Shown here: positions 17,118-25,572 of the stretch, in pieces | Position numbering within the stretch: position 1 is the stretch's first letter | Layout: each line of letters begins with the position of its first letter | Source of the DNA: CAWCQC01 sp963819905 | GTDB taxonomy: Bacteria > Actinomycetota > Thermoleophilia > Gaiellales > Gaiellaceae | Reading direction: 5' to 3' | DNA length: 64,000 nucleotides | Assembly (NCBI GenBank): GCA_963819905.1 | Contig: CAWFXP010000001.1 | Location: 496,001 to 560,000, forward strand | Made by a program: the position numbers and the translations under genes | The notes under the pieces: model-generated | What the model was told of the DNA's origin: nothing | The model's database searches: none | Seen by the model: the letters and a program-made list of their open reading frames with translations, nothing else

Positions 17118-18426
17118 CGACGGGCCCGCCGTCCTCGACTGCGACGTCGCGGTCGTCGGCTCGGGGCCGGGCGGCGCCACGGTCGCGCGGGCGCTCGCGC
17201 GCGGCGGCAAGCGCGTCGTCCTCCTCGAGCGCGGGTCCGATCATCGCTTCCGCCCGTGGTACGGGACGTACCTCGGCGGGATGCTCTACACGGAGCGTGC
17301 CGGTTTCCTGCGCGCGCGCGAAGGCCTCTCGATCGTCCGCCCGCTGATGGTGGGCGGAGCGACGAGCATGTACTGCGGCTGTGCCTCGCCGCCGCCGCCC
17401 TGGCTTCGCGAGCGCTACGGCATCGACCTCGCCTCGCAGGTCGCCGAGACCGTCGCGGAGCTCGGCGTGGCGCCGCTCCCGGAGCCCCTCCGCGGCGCCG
17501 GCTCGACACGCCTCGCGGAGGCCGGCCTTTCCGTCGGCCACGCCTTCGCCCCGCAGCCGAAGCTCGTCGAGCCGGCCCGGGCCCGGGTCTACGACTGCAG
17601 CGCCGCGTGCATGCTGGGTTGTCGCTGCGGTGCGAAGTGGAGCGCCGCGGAGTACGTCGACGACGCGGTTGCGGCCGGCGCGGTGCTTCGCACGAGAGCC
17701 CGCGTCAGCCGGGTGACGGTCGCGGACGGGCAGGCGACCGGGGTGGCCGGCACGGCGCGGGGAAGGCCGTTCCGGGTGGAGGCAGCCACGGTCGTGCTCT
17801 CGGCGGGGGGCCTGGGGACGCCGCAGATCCTGCGCTCGTCAGGGCTCGCGGGGGCGGGCGTCGGGCTGGCAACCGACACGACGGTGATGGTCTACGGCGT
17901 CGGGCCGGATGCGGGGAACGGCCCGGACCCGCCGATGACCTGGTCGTCCGAGGCCCCCGCGGACGGGTTCATGCTCTCGACGCTCGTCGATCCGTGGCTG
18001 GTCTATCCGCTCGCAGCCGCCCGAGCAGGCTTGCCGAACGTCCGCAGCTGGTCGCGCTGGCGCTCGCTCTACGGCGTGATGGTCAAGCTGAAGGACGACG
18101 TGTCCGGCGGCCTCCTGCCCGACGGGTCCGTGTCGAAGCCGATGACCCCGGCCGACCACGAGCGGCTCCGGCAGGGTGAGGAGCTGGCGCGGCGCATCTT
18201 GCGGGCTGCCGGCGCCGATCCCGGGACGATCTTCACGAGCCCGAAGCGCGGTACGCATCCCAGCGCCACGGTCCGGATCGGCACGATGCTCGACCGGGAC
18301 CTGCAAACGGAGGTGAGCGGCCTCTACGTGTGCGACGCAAGCGTCTTCCCGGAGGCGCTCGGCCGGCCGACGGTCGTGACGATCGTCGCGCTCGGAAAGC
18401 GCCTGGCAGCGCACCTGCTCGCGTGA
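17086..18426 (+). CDS. GMC-family FAD-dependent oxidoreductase
   Basis: A flavoprotein of about 446 residues. The Rossmann dinucleotide loop is VVGSGPGGATVARAL near the N-terminus. The C-terminal GMC domain has THPSATVRIGTM and LYVCDASVFPEALGRPTVVTIVALG, with the catalytic His in THPS. A cysteine-rich motif in the middle (DCSAACMLGCRCGAKWSA) resembles the C..GC..GAK segment seen in a subset of bacterial GMC enzymes. The most likely start is the GTG at 17086, inside the 3' end of the DUF3830 gene. GMC enzymes oxidise alcohols or sugars. Here it may oxidise a hydroxy intermediate released by the amidohydrolases; that is inference. Confidence 0.82.
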   Translation: MRRTSPSSSSSDGPAVLDCDVAVVGSGPGGATVARALARGGKRVVLLERGSDHRFRPWYGTYLGGMLYTERAGFLRAREGLSIVRPLMVGGATSMYCGCASPPPPWLRERYGIDLASQVAETVAELGVAPLPEPLRGAGSTRLAEAGLSVGHAFAPQPKLVEPARARVYDCSAACMLGCRCGAKWSAAEYVDDAVAAGAVLRTRARVSRVTVADGQATGVAGTARGRPFRVEAATVVLSAGGLGTPQILRSSGLAGAGVGLATDTTVMVYGVGPDAGNGPDPPMTWSSEAPADGFMLSTLVDPWLVYPLAAARAGLPNVRSWSRWRSLYGVMVKLKDDVSGGLLPDGSVSKPMTPADHERLRQGEELARRILRAAGADPGTIFTSPKRGTHPSATVRIGTMLDRDLQTEVSGLYVCDASVFPEALGRPTVVTIVALGKRLAAHLLA

Positions 18427-19401
18427 GCAGCGCCCTCGAGGGCCGGCTCGAGGCGTTTCCTCGCCTCTCGCTCGCCGAGTGGCCCACACCGCTCGGGCAC
18501 TTGCCGGCCCTGAGCCGGGAGCTCGGGCGAGACGTCTTCGTCAAGCGCGACGACCTCGTCGGCGGGAACAAGGTCCGGAGCCTCGAGTACCTCCTTGCCC
18601 GGGCCGAGGGCAAGGGCGCCCGGCGGGTGGCGACCTTCGGCGCCTTGCAGTCGAACCACGTGAGGCTGACCGCCGAGACGGCCCGCCGGCTGGGGATGAC
18701 CGCTCACGCGATCTACTTCGAGCGCCGGCCGCGCACCCTCGACGGCAACGCCCTTGCCACGGCCCGTGCCGGGGCCCGCCTCCACTTCGTTCCGTTCGGC
18801 AGGTCGACCCGGCCCGTGTTCACCATCGAGCAGGCGATCGGGCTCGGCCACGCCGCCGCCTGGTTTCTCGTCGGCCCGCACGAGTTCGTCCCCGTCGGGG
18901 GCTATTCGTGGCGTGGTGGTCTCGGCTACGTCCGCGCGGCGGCCGAGCTCGACGAGCAGGCGCGCGAGGCCGGAATCGGCGGCGCCTGGGTGATTCTGGC
19001 CGCCGGAACCGGGGCGACGCTCTCCGGGCTCCTCGCAGGCCTGCGGTTCTGCGGATCGGAGCTTCGGCCGGTCGGGATCGACGTCGGCAACCTGTGGCGA
19101 CGCTTCCCCGATTCGATCGCCCGGCTGGCCACGGAGGTCTCCCAACGGATCTCCGCCTCCTCGCCGAGCCTTCACTGCACGCGATGTTCCGCTCGTCGGC
19201 AATCGGTACGTCGGCGCAGGCTACGCGGTGCCCTCCGAGGCGGGGGCGGCGGCCGGCGACCGCCTCCGATCGCTCGAGGGAGTCGACCTCGACCCCGTGT
19301 ACACGGCCAAGGCGTTCGCAGGCCTGCTCGACCTCGCCGGACGCGGCGAGCTCGGCTCCTCGAGGCCGATCGTGTTCCTCCACACGGGCGGTGTTCTCTG
19401 A
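18423..19401 (+). pseudogene. PLP-dependent D-cysteine desulfhydrase / ACC deaminase family (one frameshift)
   Basis: A fold-type II PLP enzyme of about 325 residues after correction. The PLP Lys is in the VKRDDLVGGNKVRSLEYLL block and the substrate loop is TFGALQSNHVRLTA; AAGTGATLSGLLAGLRF binds the phosphate. The frame breaks between about 19135 and 19165, after which FTARDVPLVGNRYVGAGYAV, DPVYTAKAFAGL and the terminal VFLHTGG follow in the next frame. The GTG start overlaps the GMC stop (GTGA), closing the eight-gene run from 11088. Members deaminate D-cysteine, ACC or related small amino acids. The role in this pathway is unknown. Confidence 0.8.
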
Positions 19402-19848
19402 GAACCCACGGCGGAGCCTCAGCGTCGGCAGAGACCTCGAACGACCAGGGCGCCACGGCCGCCCGCACACCCGGTGTCTGTCCGGAAACGCGGTGTCTCC
19501 GGAAACCCCGGTGTCAGATCTTGCGTTGACGGGTGTCGGATCTTGCGTTGCAATACGTCGGACTCACCAGCCAGGCTCTTGGAGTCACGGAGCGGGATAA
19601 AGCTCGGATTGCGTGCCCCTGCCGCGGGACGTGGCGCATCCTGTGGCGGCGCCCTCTGCCCGAGGGAGACGAGGAGGACCCGCGGTCCCAAGCCGGTTTC
19701 CCGTTCAGGCGCAACATGCAAGGTCTGACACCCGTCAACGCAAGATCTGACACCCGGTAGAACAAGACCTGACGCTGGGCGCCCGCCGGACCGCCCGATC
19801 GGGGGCCGGCTGCGCGGTGACTCAGGGATTCTCGTGGTGGCAGATTGC
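19402..19848. repeat. 447-base non-coding stretch with nested direct and inverted repeats (MITE/REP-cluster-like)
   Basis: No convincing gene is present. Two tandem 19-base units with CGGTGTCT and CCGGAAAC lie at 19472-19509. A 22-base unit beginning GGTGTCAGATCTTGCG follows in tandem at 19510-19531 and 19532-19553. The same pair recurs inverted at about 19711-19754; a 28-base stretch (19510-19537 against 19727-19754) is a perfect inverted match. A weaker third copy follows at about 19758-19775. The arms flank about 160 bases with no long open frame. The layout resembles a miniature mobile element or a REP cluster left by a RAYT transposase, but no transposase motif can be read. Confidence 0.7.
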
Positions 19849-21288
19849 CTAGCCGCCGACCTGCTCGCGGTCAGCGAGCACGGCCGCAAGCAGCGCGCCG
19901 GCGAAGTCGGAGTCGCACACGATCTGCTCGAGCTCGACGTTCTCGGCGTTCATGCGCTGGAGGCGCAGGAAGTCGTGGCCGTCGGGCCCGTGCAGAACGA
20001 GACCGGCGTAGAAGAACCCGAGCTCGTTGAGACGGGCGACTGCCTCGTCCGTCGCGATGCCCCGATGCAGGTCGAGATCGGCGTAGACGACGTCGACGTG
20101 CCGGGCGAGGTGGTGCCTCAGCACCCTCGCGAAACCCTCCGGATCCCGGGCGCGCACGGTGATGTACCCCGTCGCGCGCGACTCGTCCTCCTCGGCCGCG
20201 ACCGCCTCGTCCTCCGGTGGATCGCCCACGGGCTCTGCCAGCTCGAGTCCGCTGTTCTCGTACGTGGCACGGAGAAGATCCGCGTAACGCGACGGCAGGG
20301 ACACCGCTCGAGCCGAGCGCCGCAGGACGCGGTACGTGACGAGCGACGCGGTGCGCCGTCCCGGTGTGGTCGCCAGGGCGCCCGCCATCGCCATCTGCGC
20401 CGGCACCGAGGCGAGCAGCAGCGCCGTCTCCCGGTAGCCGTGGGACCGCTCGGCGCGCTGGCTGTACGGGTGAACCGTGACCGCGCGTCCCCAGACCGCG
20501 TCGAGCCCTCCTGCCTCCGCTCGGGCGATCGTATGATCGAAGACGCGGTTGAAGATCCCGAGGCCGCGATAGGCCGGGTGGACGACCGCGACGCCGGTCT
20601 CCGCCGAGGCCGTGCCGGGCACGGGCAGCGCCGCGTGATGGCCGATCACCTGCCCGTCGTGAACGGCGACGGTGGAGAGAAGCGCGCCCGTCTCGAGGCG
20701 CTCGCTCACCCAGCGCGGACGGTAGAAGTCCGGATGGCCGTAGGTGAGGTGGTAGTTCTCGTACAGGAGCTGGGAGATCGCCTCCGCATCGTCCGGGGCG
20801 CCGTCCCTGATCTCGACCTCGTCACGGGCGTCGCTCGGCACCGCAGCCCCGCGCCGTCCCGGCGAGTCGAAGTCGTGGGACTCGGGCTCGGCGTGAACGG
20901 TCGACGACACGAGCCTGGTCAGGATGAGGCGCTTCCCGTCTGCCCCGAGGTTGATGAGCCTCAGGTCGTCCGCCTCGTGGGCGATCGCGCGCAGGTCGGG
21001 AGGGAGCCCGCTCGCCTGGTCCGCCGAGGTGAGCGGCCGGCCCCAGTCGTGGACGTCCACCTGGATGCTCCGGCCGACGAGGTCGAGCGTCAGCTCGATG
21101 TCTCCGTCCGGCTCTCCGGGGTACGCGTGCTCGAGCGTGAAGCGCACGAGGTCGACGACCGAGCCGGCGAGGGCGTCGGTCTCCTCGGGCGTCATGCCGA
21201 GGACGTGCCCGTAGTGGCGGGCAAGGGCGCCCGCCAGCTCGAGCGAGCGTTCGTCGCTCGGGACGGTGAGGCGAACTCGATCGGGCAC
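19849..21288 (-). CDS. Fusion of a degenerate anti-sigma-type ATPase domain and a GNAT acetyltransferase
   Basis: A 479-residue protein. Residues about 1-140 align by eye with SpoIIAB/RsbW-type HATPase domains: the segment ending in LEHAYPG corresponds to the N-box and QVDVHDWGRPL to the D-x-G box. The N-box Glu and Asn needed for Mg-ATP are replaced (VDLVRFTLEHAY). Residues about 155-300 form a GNAT domain with the acetyl-CoA loop VVHPAYRGLGIFNRVF. The last 100 residues resemble a second, partial GNAT-like fold (GYITVRARDPEGFARVL, DLHRGIATDEAVARLNELGF). The start is GTG. It may acetylate a protein or small molecule with the ATPase domain as a sensor or docking module; the target is unknown. 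Confidence 0.75.
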   Translation of the reverse strand: MPDRVRLTVPSDERSLELAGALARHYGHVLGMTPEETDALAGSVVDLVRFTLEHAYPGEPDGDIELTLDLVGRSIQVDVHDWGRPLTSADQASGLPPDLRAIAHEADDLRLINLGADGKRLILTRLVSSTVHAEPESHDFDSPGRRGAAVPSDARDEVEIRDGAPDDAEAISQLLYENYHLTYGHPDFYRPRWVSERLETGALLSTVAVHDGQVIGHHAALPVPGTASAETGVAVVHPAYRGLGIFNRVFDHTIARAEAGGLDAVWGRAVTVHPYSQRAERSHGYRETALLLASVPAQMAMAGALATTPGRRTASLVTYRVLRRSARAVSLPSRYADLLRATYENSGLELAEPVGDPPEDEAVAAEEDESRATGYITVRARDPEGFARVLRHHLARHVDVVYADLDLHRGIATDEAVARLNELGFFYAGLVLHGPDGHDFLRLQRMNAENVELEQIVCDSDFAGALLAAVLADREQVGG

Positions 21289-21311
21289 GCGACCCTGGGC
21301 CGGAAGCGACG

Positions 21312-23366
21312 CTACGCGCGGACGTCCGCGCGCTCCAGGTCGCCCTCGTAGATGTAGCGCTCCTCCGGGTCCCAGAGCTCCCGACCCGCCAGGTAGCCCT
21401 CGTAGATGGCATGGTCGAGTTTGCGCGGCGCAACGCAGTCGCCGACCCGGTGGAGGTTCGAGACCGTCCCCTTCAGCTCGTGGTAGAGGTCGTCGTTCGC
21501 CTTCGGCCCCGTCGCGAGCACGACGGTATCGACGCCGTCGAGGACGGCCTCGGCGCCGGTGAAGAGGTTGAAGACGGTCACGCTGTCGCCGTCCACCGAC
21601 TTCGCCCAGTGGTTCAGCCGATCGACGAGCCCCTTCCCCATCAGCCGGCCGTAGAGCGTCGCCAGGTCGAGCCCGTACATCGTCGAGGGAAACAGCGCGT
21701 TGAACCTGCTGACGACCTCGACTCGCTTGCCGCGGTCGAGCAGCACCTCACAGACGCCGGCGGCGTAGCGGCCACCGTCGTCGTCGAGGACGACGACGCG
21801 CTCCCCGATCGGACGGCTCTCGGTGAGGACGTCCCAGGCGTGGATTACGTGCTCCTCGCCGGCGCCCGGCAGCTCGTCGACGAGCGGGTTGACGATCGAG
21901 AAGCCGCTTCGCGAGGGCACTGCTCCGGTTGCGAGGACGACGCTGTCGGCGCCGATCTGGGCAATCGTCTCGGCCGTCGCCTCGACACCGAGCCGGATGT
22001 CGACGCCCGCCTTGCGCATGTGGCGCTCGAGGTCGGTCGTCACCCACGCGAACGTCTCCCGGCCCGGCGTTCGCAGGATGAGGTTCACCTGGCCGCCCAG
22101 CTCCGCCTCCCGCTCGAGCAGCGTGACGTGGTGGCCGCGCTTGGCGAGTGTCTCGGCCGCCTTCATGCCCGCCGGCCCGCCGCCGACGACGAGCCAATGA
22201 GCGGGCTGCTCGGCCGGCGTCAGCGTCCCGATCCCGAAGCGGGCTTCGCGACCGGCGGCCGGGTTCACGGTGCAGTTGATGGCCAGCCCCTTGAACACGC
22301 GGCCGATGCAGCCCTGGTTGCCGCGAATGCAGTGGTAGATCTCGTCCTCGCGTCCCTCGCGCGCCTTGTTCGCGAACTCGGGATCGGCGATCTGCGTTCG
22401 CGTCATCGCGACCATGTCGGCCTTGCCCGAGGCGACGATCTCGTCCGCCATGGCCGGATCCTTGATCCCGCCGATCGTGAACACCGGCAACCGGGAGACG
22501 GCGCTCTTCACCTCTGCAGACAGCTCGACGAGGTAGCCGTCGGGGGCGTCCGAGGGCTGGATCGCCATGTGGATGTTGTGGTAGCCCGCCGCCGAGACGT
22601 TGACGTAGTCGATCTTCCCGTCGTCCTCGAGCAGGCGCGCCGTCTGCACGGCGTCGCCCGGCCCGAGGCCGCCCGGGATGAAATCCGAGAGGGTGATGCG
22701 CACGCCGACGACCCAGTCGTCCCCGACCCGGCGGCGCACCTCGTCGATGACCTCACGCGCGAAGCGAAGCCGGTTCTCGAAGGAGCCGCCGTACTCGTCG
22801 GTTCGCTTGTTGTAGACCGGTGAGAGGAAGGAGTGGAGGAGGTAGCTGTGCGCGATGTGCACCTCCGTCCCGTCGAAGCCACCTTCCCTCGAGAGCTCGG
22901 CGCAACGGCCCCACCAGTCGATCACCTCGTCGATGTCCTCCTGCTCCATGGCCTTCGCGGTCTCGCCGTAGGCAGGCGACTTGACCGCCGACGGGCTCCA
23001 GAGGACGCGGAGGTCGTCCGCCGAGTCGCTCGTTGCGTTCGGCCCGAAGTGGTTGAGCTGCGTGAACATCACCGCTCCGTGCGCATGGACGCCGGAGGTC
23101 ATCTTCCGGTCGATCTCGAGCGCGCCCTTCAGGTACTGGTAGGCGAACCGCGGCATGCCGGTCGTCGAGGTGGGGTGGACGAGGCGGTTGCCGGTGATCA
23201 GCAGCCCTGCGCCGCCCTTCGCGCGCTCGATCTGGTACGCGACGTTCCGGTTCGAGTCGACGCCGTTCTCGGTGAACAGCTTGACGTGAGCCGTCTGCAG
23301 AATCCGGTTGCGGACGGTGACGTTGCCGATCTGGAGCGGGCTGAAGAGATGGGGATAGCGGCTCAC
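21312..23366 (-). CDS. NADH:flavin oxidoreductase / 2,4-dienoyl-CoA reductase-like (OYE-FAD fusion)
   Basis: A 684-residue enzyme with an Old-Yellow-Enzyme TIM barrel (residues about 1-370, starting YPHLFSPLQIGNVTVRNRI) that binds FMN. An iron-sulfur cysteine cluster follows (HCIRGNQGCIGR and INCTVNPAAG). The C-terminal part is an FAD/NAD(P)H domain with VVGGGPAGMKAAETLA. This is the architecture of FadH, trimethylamine/dimethylamine dehydrogenase and stachydrine or betaine demethylases. GTG at 23366 is preferred over the ATG 48 bases upstream because GGAGG sits six bases before it. A TTGACG-N17-GTACGT box upstream is a possible promoter. With the sarcosine-forming genes nearby, an N-demethylation role is possible. 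Confidence 0.85.
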   Translation of the reverse strand: MSRYPHLFSPLQIGNVTVRNRILQTAHVKLFTENGVDSNRNVAYQIERAKGGAGLLITGNRLVHPTSTTGMPRFAYQYLKGALEIDRKMTSGVHAHGAVMFTQLNHFGPNATSDSADDLRVLWSPSAVKSPAYGETAKAMEQEDIDEVIDWWGRCAELSREGGFDGTEVHIAHSYLLHSFLSPVYNKRTDEYGGSFENRLRFAREVIDEVRRRVGDDWVVGVRITLSDFIPGGLGPGDAVQTARLLEDDGKIDYVNVSAAGYHNIHMAIQPSDAPDGYLVELSAEVKSAVSRLPVFTIGGIKDPAMADEIVASGKADMVAMTRTQIADPEFANKAREGREDEIYHCIRGNQGCIGRVFKGLAINCTVNPAAGREARFGIGTLTPAEQPAHWLVVGGGPAGMKAAETLAKRGHHVTLLEREAELGGQVNLILRTPGRETFAWVTTDLERHMRKAGVDIRLGVEATAETIAQIGADSVVLATGAVPSRSGFSIVNPLVDELPGAGEEHVIHAWDVLTESRPIGERVVVLDDDGGRYAAGVCEVLLDRGKRVEVVSRFNALFPSTMYGLDLATLYGRLMGKGLVDRLNHWAKSVDGDSVTVFNLFTGAEAVLDGVDTVVLATGPKANDDLYHELKGTVSNLHRVGDCVAPRKLDHAIYEGYLAGRELWDPEERYIYEGDLERADVRA

Positions 23367-23371
23367 GTGAA

Positions 23372-23376
23372 CCTCC
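23372..23376 (-). promoter_or_regulatory. Ribosome binding site deciding the start of the OYE-type reductase
   Basis: On the minus strand GGAGG lies six bases before GTG AGC CGC (start 23366). The alternative upstream ATG (23414) has no such site, so the shorter protein is favoured. Confidence 0.6.
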
Positions 23377-23488
23377 GAGGCGTCTCGCGGGACACGAGCG
23401 AACGTACTCGACATCGTGAATACTCGTCAACGCCGCGGAGGAGAGCGGACTTGGGCCGGCGCGCGACCCGGCGGCCACGCGTCTTCTT

Positions 23489-24133
23489 CTAGTACATCCG
23501 GGTGCGGTAGTCCTCGTCGACCCAGTCCTCGACCTCTTCGACCGACTCCTGGAGGGCCATGTGGTCCTTCCAGATCTGTGCCGGCCGGGCGAGGCCCTCC
23601 GTGCTGGGCCAGGCGTCGGGCTGCCAGAGGTGGGAGCGCTTGAACGCCTTCGCGCAGTGGAGGAACGCCTCCTCGACCTCGAGCCCGATCGCGATCGACG
23701 GCACCTTCTCGCCGTGCGCGAGCGAGGAGAGGAGCTCCTGATCGCGGGTAAGGCACGCCCGCCCGTTGATCCGCAGCGTCTCCTCCATTCCCGGGATCAG
23801 GAACAGGAGGCCCGCGCGTCCGGTCGCCTCGATGTTCTGCAGCGAGTAGACGAGCTTGTTGCCGGGGGCGTCGGGGACCGCGAGACGCCGCTCGTCGAGC
23901 GCCGAGACGAAACCTGCGTCGCCGCCCTTCGGCGAGACGTCGCAGCGCCCGTTCGCGTCGGCCGTCGCCACGAGCACGAACGGCGAGCGTGCGATGAAGT
24001 CACGGCAGTGACGGTCGAGCCGGTCGATGACCTTGCTGACGACCGCGTCCGTGGGTGCCCCGTAGAGCGCGGCGAGCGCCTCGGGCGAGTCGATCACGTC
24101 GGAGAACGCGGCGTCCAGCTCGCTCGTGCTCAT
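23489..24133 (-). CDS. Pyridoxamine 5'-phosphate oxidase-fold (PPOX) family protein
   Basis: A 214-residue split-barrel flavin-binding protein of the MSMEG_1061-like PPOX group. Features are the CRDFIARSPFVLVATAD strand, the CDVSPKGGDAGFV loop typical of FMN-binding PPOX proteins, and the LRINGRACLT strand. The Trp-rich C-terminus (RSHLWQPDAWP) is typical of the group. Such proteins bind FMN, F420 or heme; the F420 gene set in this window makes F420 a possible cofactor. The ATG at 24133 is favoured because a TACGCT -10 box lies exactly six bases upstream, implying a leaderless transcript. It is divergent from the M20 peptidase gene, with 59 bases between the two starts. Confidence 0.82.
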   Translation of the reverse strand: MSTSELDAAFSDVIDSPEALAALYGAPTDAVVSKVIDRLDRHCRDFIARSPFVLVATADANGRCDVSPKGGDAGFVSALDERRLAVPDAPGNKLVYSLQNIEATGRAGLLFLIPGMEETLRINGRACLTRDQELLSSLAHGEKVPSIAIGLEVEEAFLHCAKAFKRSHLWQPDAWPSTEGLARPAQIWKDHMALQESVEEVEDWVDEDYRTRMY

Positions 24134-24139
24134 CGCGTG

Positions 24140-24145
24140 AGCGTA
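24140..24145 (-). promoter_or_regulatory. Predicted -10 box (TACGCT) of the PPOX gene, leaderless spacing
   Basis: On the minus strand TACGCT is followed by six bases and then the ATG at 24133. No ribosome site fits between, so transcription probably starts at or next to the start codon. Confidence 0.5.
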
Positions 24146-24156
24146 CCAGCCGTGCG

Positions 24157-24186
24157 TTGACCTCCTCTCGCTCGTCCGAGTACCGT
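24157..24186 (+). promoter_or_regulatory. Predicted promoter of the M20 peptidase gene, leaderless
   Basis: TTGACC (24157-24162), an 18-base spacer and TACCGT (24181-24186), followed by six bases and the ATG at 24193. The expected transcription start coincides with the start codon. Confidence 0.6.
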
Positions 24187-24192
24187 CGCGGG

Positions 24193-25509
24193 ATGGAGGA
24201 GGCCGGCGCCCGGATCGATGCCGCCGTCGAGGCGAGCCGGGCCGACCTCGTCGAGCTCGTCCAGGCCCTCGTCCGCCTCGACACGACGTCTGTCGATCTC
24301 TCGCCGGGCTCGCAGCACGTCGAGAACGAGGAGGCGGCCGTCCAGGCGCTCGTGGCCGAGCGGCTCGCCGCGCTCGGGGCCGAGGTGGATCGCTGGGAGC
24401 CAGACGCGGCTTCGCTCGCACGCCATCCGATGATGCCTTCCTGGCACCACTGGCGGGGTCGGCCGATCACTGTAGGGGTGCTCCGTGGCGTCGGCGGCGG
24501 CCGCTCCCTCGTCGTGAACGGGCACGTCGACGTCGTCGGCGCCGGGGAGCGCGAGCGCTGGACGAGCGACCCGTTCGGCGCGGAGGTACGGGACGGGCGC
24601 ATCTACGGCCGCGGCGCCTGCGACATGAAGGGTGGGATCGCGGCGGCGCTCGTCGCCCTCGAGGCCCTCGCCGCCGCCGGCGTTCGGCTCGCCGGCGACG
24701 TCGTCTTCGAGGCCGTGACCGACGAGGAGACCTGCGCAATGGGCACGATCGCGGCGATCGAGCGCGGCTACCGGGCGGACGCCGGGCTCGTCCCGGAGCC
24801 GACCGGCTTCGATCTCTGGATCGCGACGCGAGGGCTCCTGCACGGGACGCTGTCGGTCGAGGGCCGGTCCGCGCACGCGGAGATGAACCAGCCGCCCTGG
24901 CGCGAGGGCGGAGGGGTGAACGCGATCCAGCGGACGATGCCGCTTCTCGCCGCGCTCGACGAGCTCTCGACGCGCTGGGCCGAGCGGGTCGACAAGCGCC
25001 ATCCCCTCCTCGGCACTCCGGCGGTGCATCCCACGATGATCCGCGGCGGCGTCTTCATCTCGAACGTCCCGGAGCGCTGCGAGGTCGCCGTCAACACGAC
25101 GTACCTGCCCGCGAACGCCGATGCGGACGGCTACGGGTCGGTGCCGCGCGGCGAGATCGAGGAGGCCGTCGCCGAGGCTGCCCGGGCAGACGACTGGCTC
25201 GCGGCCCATCTGCCCGGCTGGAGCTGGTACACGGACTATCCGCCCTCGGAGATCGATCCGGCCTCTCCGATCATCGCCGCCGCACAGGAGGCGGCGGCGC
25301 CGCTGAACGTCGACGCGCGCGCCCGGGGAATCGACACGACGTACGACGGCGCGCTCCTGACCCGCTTCGCGAAGACGCCGAGCCCCGCGTTCGGCCCGGG
25401 CGACCTCGCCCGCGCCCACGCTCCGGACGAATGGATCGGAATCGACGAGCTGGTTCTCGGCGCGAAGCTCTACGCGCGCGTCATCGCGCAGTGGTGCGGC
25501 AGCGCGTGA
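24193..25509 (+). CDS. M20-family metallopeptidase (ArgE/DapE/ACY1-like deacylase)
   Basis: A 438-residue zinc-dependent deacylase. Metal ligands and the catalytic base are visible: His in VVNGHVDVVG, the bridging Asp in YGRGACDMKGG, the Glu pair in AVTDEETCAMG, a Glu in LVPEPTG and the terminal His in ARAHAPDEW. The central lid or dimerisation domain begins near GTLSVEGRSAHAEMNQPP. The family removes acyl groups from amino acids (acetylornithine, succinyl-diaminopimelate, formyl or carbamoyl amino acids). The ATG is supported by a promoter whose -10 box ends six bases before it. It differs from the M20 carbamoylase at 14 kb, which has the GSHLDSV subtype motif. Confidence 0.87.
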   Translation: MEEAGARIDAAVEASRADLVELVQALVRLDTTSVDLSPGSQHVENEEAAVQALVAERLAALGAEVDRWEPDAASLARHPMMPSWHHWRGRPITVGVLRGVGGGRSLVVNGHVDVVGAGERERWTSDPFGAEVRDGRIYGRGACDMKGGIAAALVALEALAAAGVRLAGDVVFEAVTDEETCAMGTIAAIERGYRADAGLVPEPTGFDLWIATRGLLHGTLSVEGRSAHAEMNQPPWREGGGVNAIQRTMPLLAALDELSTRWAERVDKRHPLLGTPAVHPTMIRGGVFISNVPERCEVAVNTTYLPANADADGYGSVPRGEIEEAVAEAARADDWLAAHLPGWSWYTDYPPSEIDPASPIIAAAQEAAAPLNVDARARGIDTTYDGALLTRFAKTPSPAFGPGDLARAHAPDEWIGIDELVLGAKLYARVIAQWCGSA

Positions 25510-25572
25510 AGCCGATGAGTTTCGCCGCGTTCGGGTGTCCTTTGCCTCAGAGCGATGCTGAGGGAGGTTGAG

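Noticed and set aside
16525..18426. A single 633-residue DUF3830-GMC oxidoreductase fusion
   Set aside because: The true DUF3830 C-terminus (VQWEGAKDIAFELV and stop) lies in another frame ending at 17117; the fusion comes from one missing base near 17068.
19510..19760. A decayed RAYT transposase between the inverted repeats
   Set aside because: A reverse-strand frame shows only weak resemblance to RAYT N-termini and no HUH or catalytic Tyr motif, so I do not call a gene.
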